This document shows positions 16,131-25,995 of a stretch of 41,749 bases of DNA, in pieces (the first letter of the stretch is position 1; every line of letters starts with the position of its first letter). A program made the position numbers and the translations under genes. The DNA comes from Microvirga sp. Mcv34 (GTDB lineage Bacteria; Pseudomonadota; Alphaproteobacteria; Rhizobiales; Beijerinckiaceae). The stretch lies in contig NZ_JALJRK010000045.1 in NCBI RefSeq assembly GCF_024519725.1, positions 1 to 41,749 on the forward strand, read 5' to 3'. The notes beneath the pieces are model-generated. The model ran no database searches, was not told where the DNA came from, and saw nothing but the letters and a program-made list of their open reading frames with translations.

Positions 16131-16661
16131 TCACAAGAGACCTAACAGGCCGATCACAGCGGCAGCGGCCAAGGCGATCAAGGGGCTTGCCCGGGAGAGC
16201 AGCCCGAAGGCCACTGTCGCCGCAACCACCCCATAGGTTGCCCAGCTGGATGCGGCCGCTGTGGTCAGGACGACGCCCCCCGATAGAATGAGACCGACCG
16301 TGATTGGGACGATGCCGCGCTCGAAAACTTTGTACCATTCATGTTGGGAATACCGGCTCCAAAGGCGGGATATGCCGTAGGTGATCACGAACGAAGGCGT
16401 GCAGACCGCCACAGTCGCGACGATCGCACCCACCGCGCCAGCCACATGCCAGCCGATCAGGGTCACTACGATCACGCCAGGGCCAGGTGCGGCCTGCGCC
16501 AGAGCCCATGCGGTCGCAAAAGCCTCGCTCGACATCCATTGATGGATATCGACAACGGTCTTATGCATCTCCGGCACGACGGCAATGACACCGCCGACCG
16601 CCATCACCGACAGCAAGGCGAACTGCACGGCGAGTTCAACGAGAACAGGTCGCGGACTCAT
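16131..16661 (-). CDS. chromate transporter, short-chain subunit (second half)
   Basis: A 176-residue protein corresponding to one half of ChrA, with about six hydrophobic segments. FALLSVMAVGGVIAVVPEM, EAFATAWALAQAAPGPGVIVVTLIGW and TPSFVITYG match the conserved blocks of the CHR domain (GG...P, AxxxPGP). ChrA exports chromate. The start ATG overlaps the stop of its partner by four bases, so the two are coupled. The longer reading from 16736 lies inside the partner gene and is rejected. Confidence 0.88.
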   Translation of the reverse strand: MSPRPVLVELAVQFALLSVMAVGGVIAVVPEMHKTVVDIHQWMSSEAFATAWALAQAAPGPGVIVVTLIGWHVAGAVGAIVATVAVCTPSFVITYGISRLWSRYSQHEWYKVFERGIVPITVGLILSGGVVLTTAAASSWATYGVVAATVAFGLLSRASPLIALAAAAVIGLLGLL

Positions 16662-17215
16662 CGGCGAAAGAACCAGCCCGTCAGCATGCTGAGAGGCAAA
16701 AGCGACACGAGGATCCAGATCAAGGGGATCTGCCACCCGGCTGCGGCTACTGCGGTTGCACCAACGAACAAAAGGGCCCGAGGATTACGACGCAACGGAA
16801 GGATGAAGCGAATACCCATGGCAATCACCAGTCCGGCAGCCGCCGCCGACACTCCCCGGATCATGCCCTGCACGGCCGGAACGTGCGCGAAGTTGGAATA
16901 GACAACTCCAAGCATTATGACAATCAATGCCGGTGCCAGAACGAGTCCGGTCAGCGAGGCCAGCGCACCTGCAAATCCTGCGAACCGGGATCCGACACAG
17001 ACGGCAATGTTCATGACGTTGCCGCCAGGGAGAAATTGGCTGAGAGCCAGGACGTCAAGAAATTCCTTCTCGCTCAACCATCGGCGGCGCTCCACGATCA
17101 TCCACCGCACCCAAGGCATGACGCCACCAAACCCGATCAAGCCGATCGACGCAAAGGCGATGAACAGGTCAAAAACCGAAACCTGCTTCTGTTGTTGGAC
17201 GCTGCCCACTCGCAC
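16658..17215 (-). CDS. chromate transporter, short-chain subunit (first half)
   Basis: A 185-residue CHR-domain protein: FASIGLIGFGGVMPWVRW, WLSEKEFLDVLALSQFLPGG and NIAVCVGSRFAG are the family blocks. Short-chain CHR proteins work as a pair, unlike the fused long-chain ChrA. The start is GTG at 17215 or, with better spacing from GGAGG, GTG at 17209. It is 55 bases downstream of a dihydrolipoyl dehydrogenase gene on the same strand, which suggests an lpd-chr-chr operon. Confidence 0.9.
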   Translation of the reverse strand: MRVGSVQQQKQVSVFDLFIAFASIGLIGFGGVMPWVRWMIVERRRWLSEKEFLDVLALSQFLPGGNVMNIAVCVGSRFAGFAGALASLTGLVLAPALIVIMLGVVYSNFAHVPAVQGMIRGVSAAAAGLVIAMGIRFILPLRRNPRALLFVGATAVAAAGWQIPLIWILVSLLPLSMLTGWFFRR

Positions 17216-17270
17216 CTCCGTCGCGCCTAAGCCCTCACGGCGAGGTTACCAGCGCCCCTCCACGTTTCCA

Positions 17271-18677
17271 TTAGATATGCAAGGCCCGTCCGTCGACGGC
17301 GAGTGCCGCCTCGCGAACGGCTTCGGGCAAGGTTGGGTGCGCATGGCAAGAGCGAGCGACATCCTCGGCCGATGCCCCGAACTCCATGGCAACGACGGCT
17401 TCATGGATCATGGTGCCTGCGTCAGGCCCAAGAATGTGAGCCCCGAGAACGCGATCGGTATTCGCATCAGCCACGATCTTCACCAAACCATCCAACTCAC
17501 CCTGTGCCCGTGCCCGACTATTCGCATTAAAGGGAAACCGTCCGACTTTGTAGTTGACTCCTTGCGCCTTCACCTCCTCCTCGGTGTGACCGACGGATGC
17601 AAGTTCCGGCCAAGTGTAGATGATGTTGGGGATCCCGTTGTAGTTCACATGGGGGCGCATGCCCGCAAGCCGCTCCACTAGCACGACGCCTTCCTCGCTC
17701 GCCTTGTGTGCCAGCATTGGACCCGCAATCACATTACCGATGGCGTAGATGCCCTCAACATTGGTTCGGAACTCGTTATCAGTGAGAATCCGCCCCTTTT
17801 CGTCGAGCGCCACGCCGACGTTCTCCAGACCAAGCCCCTGCGTGAACGGCTTGCGGCCGATGGCAACGAGAACGACGTCGGCCGCAAGCTCCTCACTGGC
17901 GCCCCCTTGAGCAGGTTGAACGGTTAAAGCGAGATCGTTCCTGCGTTTTTCGAGGCTCATAACCTTGGTGCTGAGGCGGAATGTGAAGCCTGCCTTCTCA
18001 AGAACGCGGTGAAGACCTTTGGCGACCTCAAGGTCCATGCCATTTGCGATCCGGTCGAGGTACTCGATCACCGTCACATCAGCGCCGAGCCGCCGCCAAA
18101 CGGAACCGAGCTCAAGCCCGATGACCCCGCCGCCGACGACCGCGAGACGTCGCGGGACATTCTTGAGCGAGAGCGCCCCGGTCGAGGAGATGATACGTTC
18201 CTCATCGATGTCGACTCCTGGCAGACTGACGACATCCGACCCGGTTGCGATGATGATCGTCTTCGTCTTCAACTCGCGATAACTTCCGTCTTTCAGGGCG
18301 ACGCCTACTGTATCGGGAGCCTTGATATGTCCCAGCCCTCTGATTCGCTCGGCGTTGTTCTTCTTGAACAGGAACTCGATCCCTTTCGCCAGTCCGCCAA
18401 CAACCTCTTCCTTGTGCCGCATCATCTGTTGGAGATTGAGTTTAATCCCTGTGACTTCGACTCCATGAACGCCGAGGCGATGGAGTGCTTCTTCATATCG
18501 CTCGGAAGACTCAAGCAAAGCTTTCGAGGGAATGCAGCCGATATTCAGACATGTACCTCCGAGGCGCTCTCTCGCCTCGATACAGGCGACCTTCATCCCA
18601 AGCTGGCCGGCCCGCAGTGCGGCCTGATAGCCGCCTGGGCCGCCGCCAATGATCACCAGGTCATACAAATTCGTCAT
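17271..18677 (-). CDS. lpdA: dihydrolipoyl dehydrogenase
   Basis: A 468-residue FAD-dependent pyridine nucleotide-disulfide oxidoreductase. FAD-binding GGGPGGY is at the N-terminus, the redox disulfide motif GGTCLNIGC near residue 41, the NAD-binding GGGVIGLELGS in the middle, the second FAD contact GIYAIGNV, and the active-site His-Glu pair in CHAHPTLPEA near the C-terminus. The enzyme reoxidises lipoyl groups of 2-oxoacid dehydrogenases or the glycine cleavage system, but no E1, E2 or H-protein gene is here. GAGGT six bases before the ATG sets the start. It precedes the chromate transporter pair and is divergent from a second lpd gene. Confidence 0.93.
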   Translation of the reverse strand: MTNLYDLVIIGGGPGGYQAALRAGQLGMKVACIEARERLGGTCLNIGCIPSKALLESSERYEEALHRLGVHGVEVTGIKLNLQQMMRHKEEVVGGLAKGIEFLFKKNNAERIRGLGHIKAPDTVGVALKDGSYRELKTKTIIIATGSDVVSLPGVDIDEERIISSTGALSLKNVPRRLAVVGGGVIGLELGSVWRRLGADVTVIEYLDRIANGMDLEVAKGLHRVLEKAGFTFRLSTKVMSLEKRRNDLALTVQPAQGGASEELAADVVLVAIGRKPFTQGLGLENVGVALDEKGRILTDNEFRTNVEGIYAIGNVIAGPMLAHKASEEGVVLVERLAGMRPHVNYNGIPNIIYTWPELASVGHTEEEVKAQGVNYKVGRFPFNANSRARAQGELDGLVKIVADANTDRVLGAHILGPDAGTMIHEAVVAMEFGASAEDVARSCHAHPTLPEAVREAALAVDGRALHI

Positions 18678-18933
18678 GGGCTACCTCGAACTGTTGTTGC
18701 GGGATTCTCTGCGGGATGCAGTGAGCGGGATTTCGTGAACAACGTCCCGGGATTGCTGGGGTTCGAATCGACCTGAACCCTCAATCCCCTGACGCGGGTG
18801 AGCACGTCTGAAGACACCCAGTTGTCAGAGGAAGCGGCGCGTGGCCTTCGACGGTCGTGGCTCAAGAAGACATTGGCTGAACCTTCCAGGTTAGACCTCG
18901 TTACTGTGGCAAACCTCTTACAGGAGAGCAGGC

Positions 18934-20331
18934 ATGCCGGACAACAGCTTCGACATTCTCATCATTGGAGCGGGACCTAGCGGTTACGTTGCTGCCATTC
19001 GCGCCGCCCAACTCGGGCTAAAAACAGCCGTGGTCGAGCGAGATGAGCTGGGTGGCATTTGCCTCAACTGGGGCTGCCTTCCTGCGAAGGCGCTGCTTCG
19101 CTCCTCGGAGGTTTACGAGAATGTCGTCCATGCTGAACGGTTTGGCCTGACGGTAAACAGTGCGAGTTTCGACATCGCGAACGTCGTGAAGCGCTCGCGA
19201 GCGGTGGCACGGCAGCTCAACCAAGGCGTTGTCCATCTTCTCAGGAAGAACAAGGTTACTGTTATTAAAGGAGCAGCAGGAATCGAAGTGCCTGGCCGGG
19301 TCTCGGTTACAGGTGAGGGGGCCGGCGTTTACCAAGCCAAGCATATCATCGTTGCAACCGGAGCGCGGCCGAGAATGCTGTCTGGTCTTGAGCCGGATCA
19401 AAAGCTGATCTGGACCTATTTCGAGGCACTGGTGCCACAAACCATGCCGAAGTCGCTCCTCATTGTGGGTTCGGGCGCGATTGGTGTCGAGTTTGCAAGC
19501 TTTTATGGAACGATGGGCGCGCACGTCACCCTGGTCGAGATCATGCCGGAGATCCTGCCGGTTGAGGACGAAGAGATTGCGGCTCACGCTCGCAAGCGCT
19601 TCGAGAAACAGGGCATCGAGATTGTGACGGGAGCCAAGGTCACGCGCGTCGACAAGGGGTTGGACAGTGTCACTGCTACAATCGAGGATAGTACAGGAGC
19701 CACGCGCCAAATCACGGTCGAGCGCGTGCTCTCGGCCGTCGGCGTCGTCGGCAACACCGAGAATATTGGTCTGGAACGCATCGGAGTACAGGTCGAGCGG
19801 GGTATCATCGTGACGGATGGATACGGCCGTACCAATGTCGAGGGCATCTATGCGATCGGTGATGTCGCGGGCGCCCCTATGCTGGCCCATAAGGCCTCCC
19901 ATGAGGGTGTTGTTTGCGTGGAGGCGATTGCCGGTCGCAACGACGTCCATCCGCTGGACGAAGGAAAGATCCCGGGATGCACCTATTGCAACCCACAGGT
20001 GGCTTCGGTCGGGCTCACGGAAAGACGGGCGCGGGAGGCGGGCTTTGACGTCCGCGTCGGCCGTTTCCCCTTTATCGGCAATGGCAAGGCCATCGCCTTG
20101 AGCGAGCCTGAAGGGCTCGTCAAAACGATTTTTGACCGGGAGACCGGGCAATTGCTCGGCGCCCACATGGTGGGAGCAGAAGTCACGGAACTCATCCACA
20201 ACTATGTCGTTGCGATGAACTTGGAAACGACAGAGGTCGAAATCATGCACACTGTCTTTGCACACCCAACCCTCTTCGAAACAGTCCATGAGGGCGTTCT
20301 GGATGCCTTTGGTCAAGCAATTCACTATTGA
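18934..20331 (+). CDS. lpdA: dihydrolipoyl dehydrogenase, divergent second copy
   Basis: A 465-residue paralogue of the minus-strand enzyme with only moderate similarity. It has GAGPSGY (FAD), [15 protein letters not shown] (redox disulfide), [11 protein letters not shown] (NAD) and [12 protein letters not shown] (active-site His-Glu). The [10 protein letters not shown] form is that of pyruvate dehydrogenase E3 proteins in alphaproteobacteria. AGGAGA is seven bases upstream of the ATG. The 256-bp region between the two divergent lpd genes should contain both promoters; I see no clear operator there. It is followed after about 220 bases by nadE, whose product makes the NAD it uses. Confidence 0.93.
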   Translation: MPDNSFDILIIGAGPSGYVAAIRAAQLGLKTAVVERDELGGICLNWGCLPAKALLRSSEVYENVVHAERFGLTVNSASFDIANVVKRSRAVARQLNQGVVHLLRKNKVTVIKGAAGIEVPGRVSVTGEGAGVYQAKHIIVATGARPRMLSGLEPDQKLIWTYFEALVPQTMPKSLLIVGSGAIGVEFASFYGTMGAHVTLVEIMPEILPVEDEEIAAHARKRFEKQGIEIVTGAKVTRVDKGLDSVTATIEDSTGATRQITVERVLSAVGVVGNTENIGLERIGVQVERGIIVTDGYGRTNVEGIYAIGDVAGAPMLAHKASHEGVVCVEAIAGRNDVHPLDEGKIPGCTYCNPQVASVGLTERRAREAGFDVRVGRFPFIGNGKAIALSEPEGLVKTIFDRETGQLLGAHMVGAEVTELIHNYVVAMNLETTEVEIMHTVFAHPTLFETVHEGVLDAFGQAIHY

Positions 20332-20552
20332 GGTTCCCGTTGGGAGCTCTCCGCAGCTGCAAGTCGGGGCTTGGGTTGAGCATGCCCGACGTTCGGTCTC
20401 CTACCGCTCCCCTTGTCCGGTCACTCCATTCGGTCACTTGGGTTGTCACCGGCCAACGGAGCGGCTCTTGTCGCACCAAGTACTTTCGGGGACGCTGGTG
20501 CGCTGCTGATGCACTTGGCTTTGCTGTCTCTGACCCCAAGAGTACGCGACCA

Positions 20553-22622
20553 ATGATCTCCTTTTTCTCCCCCTACCGTCACGACCTTGTCCGGATCGCC
20601 GCCTGCGTTCCGCAGATGGAGGTCGCGAATCCGGGGTTTAATGGCGAGCGGACGCTGGAACTCCTGCACCAAGGCCATCAGGAACGCATCGCCCTCATGG
20701 TGTTCCCCGAACTGGGACTGTCGGCATACTCGATCGACGACCTGTTCCATCAAGATGCCCTACTGGAGTCAGTGGAAGAGGCGATCGGCCGCCTCGTGGC
20801 CGACAGCGCCGACCTCTTCCCGGCCTTCGTGGTCGGGGCTCCCCTCCGGTCCAGAGGTCGCCTCTACAATGCGGCGATCGTGATCCATGCCGGGCGCATC
20901 CTCGGCGTCGTGCCCAAGGCCTATCTGCCCAACTACCGGGAATTCTACGAGCGGCGCCACTTCGCGCCCGGGGCGGAGGTGCGGGGACAGACCATCACCG
21001 TCGCAGGAGTTGAGGTCCCATTGGGAATCGATCTCCTGTTCCGGTCGACGGGCAGTTGCCCGTTCACCTTCCATGTCGAGATCTGCGAAGACATGTGGGT
21101 GCCGCATCCGCCGAGTACTGAGGCGGCGCTCGCCGGGGCAGAGATCCTGCTCAACCTATCCGCCAGCAACATCACCATTGGCAAGGCCGAGGACCGGCGG
21201 CTGCTGTGCGGATCCCAGTCCATGCGCTGCATCGCGGCCTATGCCTACTCGGCGGCAGGACCGGGCGAGTCCACGACCGATCTCGCGTGGGACGGCCATG
21301 GCGGCATCTTCGAGGACGGCCTGCGCCTGGCCGAGACCGAGCGCTTTCCCGCGGGCTCCACCATGGCGGTGGCCGACGTGGACCTCGGACGCCTGCGCCA
21401 GGAGCGGATGCGGCGCGTCACGTTCCGCGACTGCGGCGACGTGATGGGTGTCACACCCAACGACTTCCGGATCATCCCGCTGTCCATCGATGCTCCGGAG
21501 GAGGCCCTCCCGCTCCGTCGCCCCGTCGAGCGCTTCCCTTACGTGCCCTCGGACCCCGCCAAACTCTCCGAGAACTGCTACGAGGCCTACAACATCCAGG
21601 TCCAAGGCCTCGCCAAGCGCTTGCAAGCCACGCGGACTGAGAAGGTCGTGATCGGCGTGTCCGGCGGCCTCGACTCGACGCAAGCCCTTCTCGTGTGCAG
21701 CCGCGCCATGGACAAGCTCGGCCTGCCACGGACGAACATCCTCGCCTACACGCTGCCGGGCTTCGCGACGAGTGAGGGCACAAAGGGCAACGCCTGGGCC
21801 CTGATGCGGGCGCTCGGCGTCAGCGCGTCCGAGATCGACATCCGGCCGGCCGCGCGGCAGATGCTTTCCGACATGGGGCATCCCTTCGCCGAAGGGCAGC
21901 CCGTCTACGACGTCACGTTCGAGAACGTGCAGGCGGGCCTGAGGACGGACTACCTGTTCCGCCTCGCCAACCACAACCGCGGCATCGTCGTCGGCACGGG
22001 CGACCTGTCCGAACTGGGGCTGGGCTGGTGCACCTATGGCGTCGGGGACCAGATGTCCCACTACAACGTCAACGCGTCAGTCTCGAAGACCCTGATCCAG
22101 CACCTGATCCGGTTCGTGGCCGCCTCCGGTGACGTGGATGAGACAACCGCCGACATCCTGCACGCGATCCTGGCGACCGAGATCTCGCCTGAACTCGTGC
22201 CGCAGGATGCGTCCGGGCAGATCCAGTCGACGGAGGCGATGATCGGCCCCTACGCGTTGCAGGACTTCAACCTCTTTTATCTCACCCGCTACGGCTTCCG
22301 GCCGTCCAAGATCGCCTATCTCTCGTGGCACGCCTGGAAGGATGCCGGGGCCGGCTCCTGGCCGCCGAACATCCCGGAGAGCGCGCACAGATCGTACGAG
22401 CTTCCCGAGATCAAGCGATGGCTGCGGGTCTTCCTGAGCCGCTTCTTCACCAGCCAGTTCAAACGCACGGCGATGCCGAACGGCCCGAAGATCTCGTCCG
22501 GCGGCTCCCTGTCGCCACGAGGCGATTGGCGTGCGCCGTCCGATGCGGGACCGGGCGTCTGGCTGGAGGAACTCGACCACAACGTGCCGGATGACGAGGC
22601 CGCGCTATCCCAGAAACGGTGA
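20553..22622 (+). CDS. nadE: glutamine-dependent NAD+ synthetase
   Basis: A 689-residue two-domain enzyme that converts deamido-NAD to NAD with glutamine as nitrogen donor. The N-terminal nitrilase-like glutaminase domain shows its Glu-Lys-Cys triad in [23 protein letters not shown] and [10 protein letters not shown]. The C-terminal synthetase domain has the ATP pyrophosphatase loop [13 protein letters not shown] and the later [16 protein letters not shown]. Length equals the usual glutaminase-fused NadE. The frame is open to 20328 but that part has no family character, so the ATG at 20553 is taken. It is probably an accessory copy. Confidence 0.93.
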   Translation: MISFFSPYRHDLVRIAACVPQMEVANPGFNGERTLELLHQGHQERIALMVFPELGLSAYSIDDLFHQDALLESVEEAIGRLVADSADLFPAFVVGAPLRSRGRLYNAAIVIHAGRILGVVPKAYLPNYREFYERRHFAPGAEVRGQTITVAGVEVPLGIDLLFRSTGSCPFTFHVEICEDMWVPHPPSTEAALAGAEILLNLSASNITIGKAEDRRLLCGSQSMRCIAAYAYSAAGPGESTTDLAWDGHGGIFEDGLRLAETERFPAGSTMAVADVDLGRLRQERMRRVTFRDCGDVMGVTPNDFRIIPLSIDAPEEALPLRRPVERFPYVPSDPAKLSENCYEAYNIQVQGLAKRLQATRTEKVVIGVSGGLDSTQALLVCSRAMDKLGLPRTNILAYTLPGFATSEGTKGNAWALMRALGVSASEIDIRPAARQMLSDMGHPFAEGQPVYDVTFENVQAGLRTDYLFRLANHNRGIVVGTGDLSELGLGWCTYGVGDQMSHYNVNASVSKTLIQHLIRFVAASGDVDETTADILHAILATEISPELVPQDASGQIQSTEAMIGPYALQDFNLFYLTRYGFRPSKIAYLSWHAWKDAGAGSWPPNIPESAHRSYELPEIKRWLRVFLSRFFTSQFKRTAMPNGPKISSGGSLSPRGDWRAPSDAGPGVWLEELDHNVPDDEAALSQKR

Positions 22623-22646
22623 AGCCGCGCCTGCCAGGGCGCGGCT
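22623..22646 (+). terminator. strong hairpin after nadE
   Basis: AGCCGCGCC, a six-base loop, and the exact complement GGCGCGGCT, starting directly after the nadE stop and between convergent genes. There is no T run after it, so factor-independent termination is uncertain. Confidence 0.6.
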
Positions 22647-22688
22647 CTGGTGTCTTGATCCGGAGCGGCTTCGTCGGCGAACGTGCGC

Positions 22689-23849
22689 CTACCCGCCAAT
22701 AAACGCAAGCATCCGTTTCAGGACGGAGCGCTCGTCGCCACCTGCGGCCGGGGCCGTCGGCTCAGGCGCTGCCGCAGGCGCCGAGGCGGCCTGCCGGACC
22801 GGTCCGCTGGCGCGGGTCTGGCCCACGGCCGGCTTCTGCGAGGCATAGGCCAGCGCCGACGAGGGTTCCTGCCTCGGCTTGCCGTTTGCGGCGAGGATGA
22901 CCTCCTGAGGTCCAGAGGCCAAGGCTTCCGGCCGGCTGACGTCGCCGAGACGGTTGCGGGCGTTGGCGTCGACCGCGAGCGAACCACCCTCCCCGGCGGT
23001 GCCGGCCAGCACCTGCCGGAAGGACTCATGCCCGCCGCCGTCGTTGTAGACCAGCTTGATCGGCTGTACGCCGCTGGCCACCAACTCGGCGACCTCCTGC
23101 TCGTCCTTCTGCCGCTTCTGAGCCACCGCTGTCATGACCGAGGCATCGCCGCCGAAGGCATACTGCCGGTTGACGACGGACACCTGCGGCTCCTGCTTGG
23201 CCACCTCGAAGTAGTCCGAGCCCTCCTTCAGGTTCTTCCAGAAGGCGATGTTCGGGTCGTAGCGGTGCTTGGCCAGGTTCTCGGCCGTCATCCGGAACGG
23301 GTAGGACTGGAACTGGAAGCCGCGCTGACCGCTGGCGAAGGACTCGCGGGCGAGTGCATAGACCTCTGAGATGGCCTCGTCGGTCATGGCAAAGCACCCT
23401 TGCGACGAGCATGAACCGTGCACCATCAGGTGCGCCCCTGTCCGGCCATGGGCCCGGTCATAGGCGTTCGGGTAGCCGAGGTTGAACGAGAGGTAGAGCT
23501 GCGAGTTCGGGTTCATGGCGGCCGGGGTGACCGTGTAGAAGCCCTCCGGCGCCTGGCGGTCGCCCTCCCGGGTCTTCGGCCCGAGCTGGCCCGACCAGCG
23601 GCACATCGGGTAGGTCTTGAGGAGCGCGTAGCGGCCGTCGCGTCCGCGCTTCCAGACCTCGATCTCGGATTCCTTCTTGTACGACCGCATCAGGATCGGG
23701 TCGTTCTGGGACATCCCCTTGCTGGCCATCAGCGCCATGGTGGCCGCTGGGATCGGCGCCAGATGCTTCGTGGAGCTCGTGGAGACGCCCTCACTCTGGC
23801 AGGCGGCGAGCGCGAGCGTCAGGCTCGCTGCAATCCATAGACGCCTCAT
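22689..23849 (-). CDS. YafK-like L,D-transpeptidase-family lipoprotein
   Basis: A 386-residue exported protein. MRRLWIAASLTLALAAC is a lipoprotein signal with lipobox LAAC. The YkuD-type domain covers residues about 45-230: EIEVWKRG, TYPMCRWSG, GPKTREGDRQAPEGFY and the catalytic HGSCSSQGCFAM, as in the YafK/ErfK branch. A proline- and alanine-rich low-complexity tail follows (residues about 310-370). YafK removes the Braun lipoprotein link to peptidoglycan in E. coli; the substrate here is unknown. The start follows AAGGGG. It is convergent with nadE. Confidence 0.85.
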   Translation of the reverse strand: MRRLWIAASLTLALAACQSEGVSTSSTKHLAPIPAATMALMASKGMSQNDPILMRSYKKESEIEVWKRGRDGRYALLKTYPMCRWSGQLGPKTREGDRQAPEGFYTVTPAAMNPNSQLYLSFNLGYPNAYDRAHGRTGAHLMVHGSCSSQGCFAMTDEAISEVYALARESFASGQRGFQFQSYPFRMTAENLAKHRYDPNIAFWKNLKEGSDYFEVAKQEPQVSVVNRQYAFGGDASVMTAVAQKRQKDEQEVAELVASGVQPIKLVYNDGGGHESFRQVLAGTAGEGGSLAVDANARNRLGDVSRPEALASGPQEVILAANGKPRQEPSSALAYASQKPAVGQTRASGPVRQAASAPAAAPEPTAPAAGGDERSVLKRMLAFIGG

Positions 23850-24526
23850 ATTGAGTCCCCTTGTTCTTATGCGGCTTTGCAGTCTGCCGCTAAAACCTGC
23901 AACATCTGTACAATTGTTTGTGTTACTTGACACTTAAAATCTGCTAAAATCTGCTCATGGTGGCCATCTCTTTAGAGACACCAGCTGAAGACTTTCGTAT
24001 TGGGGAACCGGAGCCTCCTCAGCCGCCATTTCCGTGTTTCTACATCGAAAATGCGCGGCTCCCAGCCAAAAGGAGGATGGAACCTGGGGTGAGGGGGCTG
24101 ACAAACACGGGTGAACTGCGCATGGGCCGATGACATAGCTCAAGGTGTTAACTCGCTGCCACGACCGTAACTGAATTGCATACGGCGATGGCCATGGGAG
24201 CGCCTTAGCCTGCCGAGCAAAAGCCGAAACTCCCCCAGGTTAGAAGAGCTTCGTTGCACGTTGGACATGAGCGCTCCCGCTCGAAGTCAGTGAGGCCGCC
24301 CGGACGTCGCCTCGCGGAATGCCGCTTCGATCAACTTGCCGGCGTCCTAGTAGCCCGGGTCAGCCTACAATCATCCGAACTGCCGAAATCCTCAGGAAAC
24401 TGATTAGGACGTCCGTACCGGCTCTCTCGGTGAGGTCCGTGGACGATGGCATTGCCACGGTGCCTGGGTTGCATGCCATCCAATGCAGAGGGGACGCTGA
24501 GGCATCGCCCTGGCATGCGCATGCAC
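23850..24526. other. 677-bp intergenic stretch
   Basis: The first hundred bases are AT-rich and contain a tandem pair of AAAATCTGCT (about 23936-23955) and a plus-strand TTGACA; promoter elements for the transpeptidase gene are probably here. The rest has only short, unconvincing open frames on either strand. No RNA gene or IS end was recognised. Confidence 0.5.
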
Positions 24527-24943
24527 TTAATGCTGACGGTGTTGGCACCGTCCGTGGTCAGCCAAGACTTCTATGATCCGACATCCGGCCACCCGCTGGC
24601 TGTCGCAATCCATGATGGTTCGGAGCTCGTCTCGAAGGGCTATCAGGCGTTCGATCTTGCTGTTCACTTCATGAAGATGTGCCTTTGTAATCTCATGAAG
24701 ATCACCGCAGGAGCGGTCTGGATCACCTGTGAGACTGAGAAGTTGCCGGATGGCTTCGACTTCGAACCCGAGTTCACGAGCATGCCGGATGAAGTTCAGC
24801 CGGTCGACATCATCGACATTGTAACGGCGTTGCTGTCCCCCGGTTCTGGTCGGCGAGGGGAGAAGACCGATCTGCTCATAATAGCGGATCGTCGGTACCT
24901 TCACGCCAGTCCGGCGGGACAGCTCGCCAATCGGGAGATCCAT
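24527..24943 (-). CDS. MerR-family heavy-metal regulator (ZntR/CadR/PbrR type)
   Basis: A 138-residue regulator. The N-terminal winged helix reads IGELSRRTGVKVPTIRYYEQIGLL, followed by QRRYNVDDVDRLNFIRHARELGF and a coiled dimerisation helix. The metal-binding part has C in SCGDLH (about residue 78), C in MDCDSQRVAGCRI and a final histidine/cysteine-rich tail (DHGRCQHRQH). That cysteine spacing is typical of Zn/Cd/Pb sensors, not copper sensors. The ATG at 24943 fits the family start; the longer frame to 25117 is rejected. An imperfect dyad lies just upstream. No efflux gene is adjacent on the same strand; a MAPEG gene is divergent. Confidence 0.88.
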   Translation of the reverse strand: MDLPIGELSRRTGVKVPTIRYYEQIGLLPSPTRTGGQQRRYNVDDVDRLNFIRHARELGFEVEAIRQLLSLTGDPDRSCGDLHEITKAHLHEVNSKIERLIALRDELRTIMDCDSQRVAGCRIIEVLADHGRCQHRQH

Positions 24944-24960
24944 TGGAAAAACTCTCTTGA

Positions 24961-24979
24961 AGCTATAGTCTCTAGAGGT
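24961..24979. promoter_or_regulatory. possible MerR operator
   Basis: AGCTATA and TAGAGGT, five bases apart, form an imperfect 7-5-7 dyad (5 of 7 positions) resembling operators of ZntR/CadR regulators. It lies 18 bases upstream of the merR start. -35 and -10 boxes are weak, so autoregulation or control of the divergent MAPEG gene is only suggested. Confidence 0.4.
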
Positions 24980-25276
24980 CAGGACGTCGGCTGAATTAAA
25001 CCCGGATCGTCGTCGCGTCAATGGCGCACCACCTCCGCGATCAGGTTGAACGTGTATCGTGCCTGTTGCGCCTTCAGAGGGGGATCGTGCTTTTGCTCCG
25101 AATCTCTGCCTGACCATGGCACCAGAGCTAAAATCTTGTGCACGAATGTCGCTGCGCTCGATCCAGATCGGCCGAATGGGAGAATAACCCTAGTTGTGCC
25201 AGGTAGGGCTGCCGTCGTGGTGAGGGAACTCAGCATATGCGCTTTGATCAGATTTGCGTCTGTGGAGGGAACGAAT

Positions 25277-25819
25277 ATGGCTTTCGACAAGGAGCAATGG
25301 AGCATTTCTCGCGGGAGCATCCTGGCGTTGCTTGTCGCCACTGTAGTGCTCGGTATCGGTGTTGCTTGGCTGCCGGCTGAGTTCTTTGGATTGGACAGGG
25401 GCATGCCCGTCGGCGATCAGATCGCTTTCGCTCTCAAAGCTGACCTGCTGGTATTCATGTGGCTGGCTGCGTGCGTCCGGTCAGTGGCCAGAGGCCGATT
25501 CAACTCGCCTGTGGACCGACGAGGAGCAGCATTCGGCCCGCCCAGCCCGGCGCTCGCAGCTCGTGCGGCTGTGTTGCAAACCTCGCTCGAGCAGACGGTG
25601 CTCGCCGTCGGTGCACACCTTATCCTCGCTACGGTGCTGCGTGAATCCGAGTTGATCCTCATCCCTGTGCTGGCCGTCCTGTACTGGGTCGGTCGAATGG
25701 CCTTTGCACTCGGTTACGCGAAAGGCGCACCCAGCCGCGCGTTTGGTATGGCCCTAACTGGCGCATCAACGGCCGCAAGCTATGTCCTCGCGTCCGGGTT
25801 CGTCATCTCCGGACGCTGA
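25277..25819 (+). CDS. MAPEG-family membrane protein (copy 2)
   Basis: A 180-residue paralogue of the protein at 9133-9675, the same length and with the same blocks: MAFDKEQWSISRGS at the start, FNSPVDRRGAAFGPPSPALAARAAVLQTSLEQTVLAVGAHLILA in the centre (quoted blocks FNSPVDRRGAAF and LQTSLEQTVLAVGAH), and RAFGMALTGASTAASYVLASG near the end. It has four hydrophobic segments. GGAGGG six bases before the ATG at 25277 sets the start; the upstream in-frame extension is not family sequence. It is divergent from a MerR metal regulator, while copy 1 follows an ArsR relic. The catalytic role is unknown. Confidence 0.82.
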   Translation: MAFDKEQWSISRGSILALLVATVVLGIGVAWLPAEFFGLDRGMPVGDQIAFALKADLLVFMWLAACVRSVARGRFNSPVDRRGAAFGPPSPALAARAAVLQTSLEQTVLAVGAHLILATVLRESELILIPVLAVLYWVGRMAFALGYAKGAPSRAFGMALTGASTAASYVLASGFVISGR

Positions 25820-25995
25820 CAGTTGATATCTCATATAACGTTGCTCATGCGGCACAAGCCTTGGATACACAGCAAAACAATGTTGCGTGGCAGGTCCCTT
25901 AGACCATCCCGCTAACATCAACAGACAACAGGCACGGCCGCTCATCGGGCAGCGGAACATTAAACTAAGGGCGGCCGTTGAAGACACGTGCACAA

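Noticed and set aside
18678..18933. Riboswitch or shared operator between the divergent lpd genes
   Set aside because: No dyad, repeat or aptamer-like structure could be supported by eye.
19018..20325. 435-residue minus-strand frame opposite the second lpd gene
   Set aside because: The lpd motifs are complete on the plus strand and the reverse frame resembles nothing.
23936..23956. Tandem AAAATCTGCT pair as a possible CRISPR or iteron array
   Set aside because: Only two short adjacent copies are present, with no spacer and no replication gene nearby.
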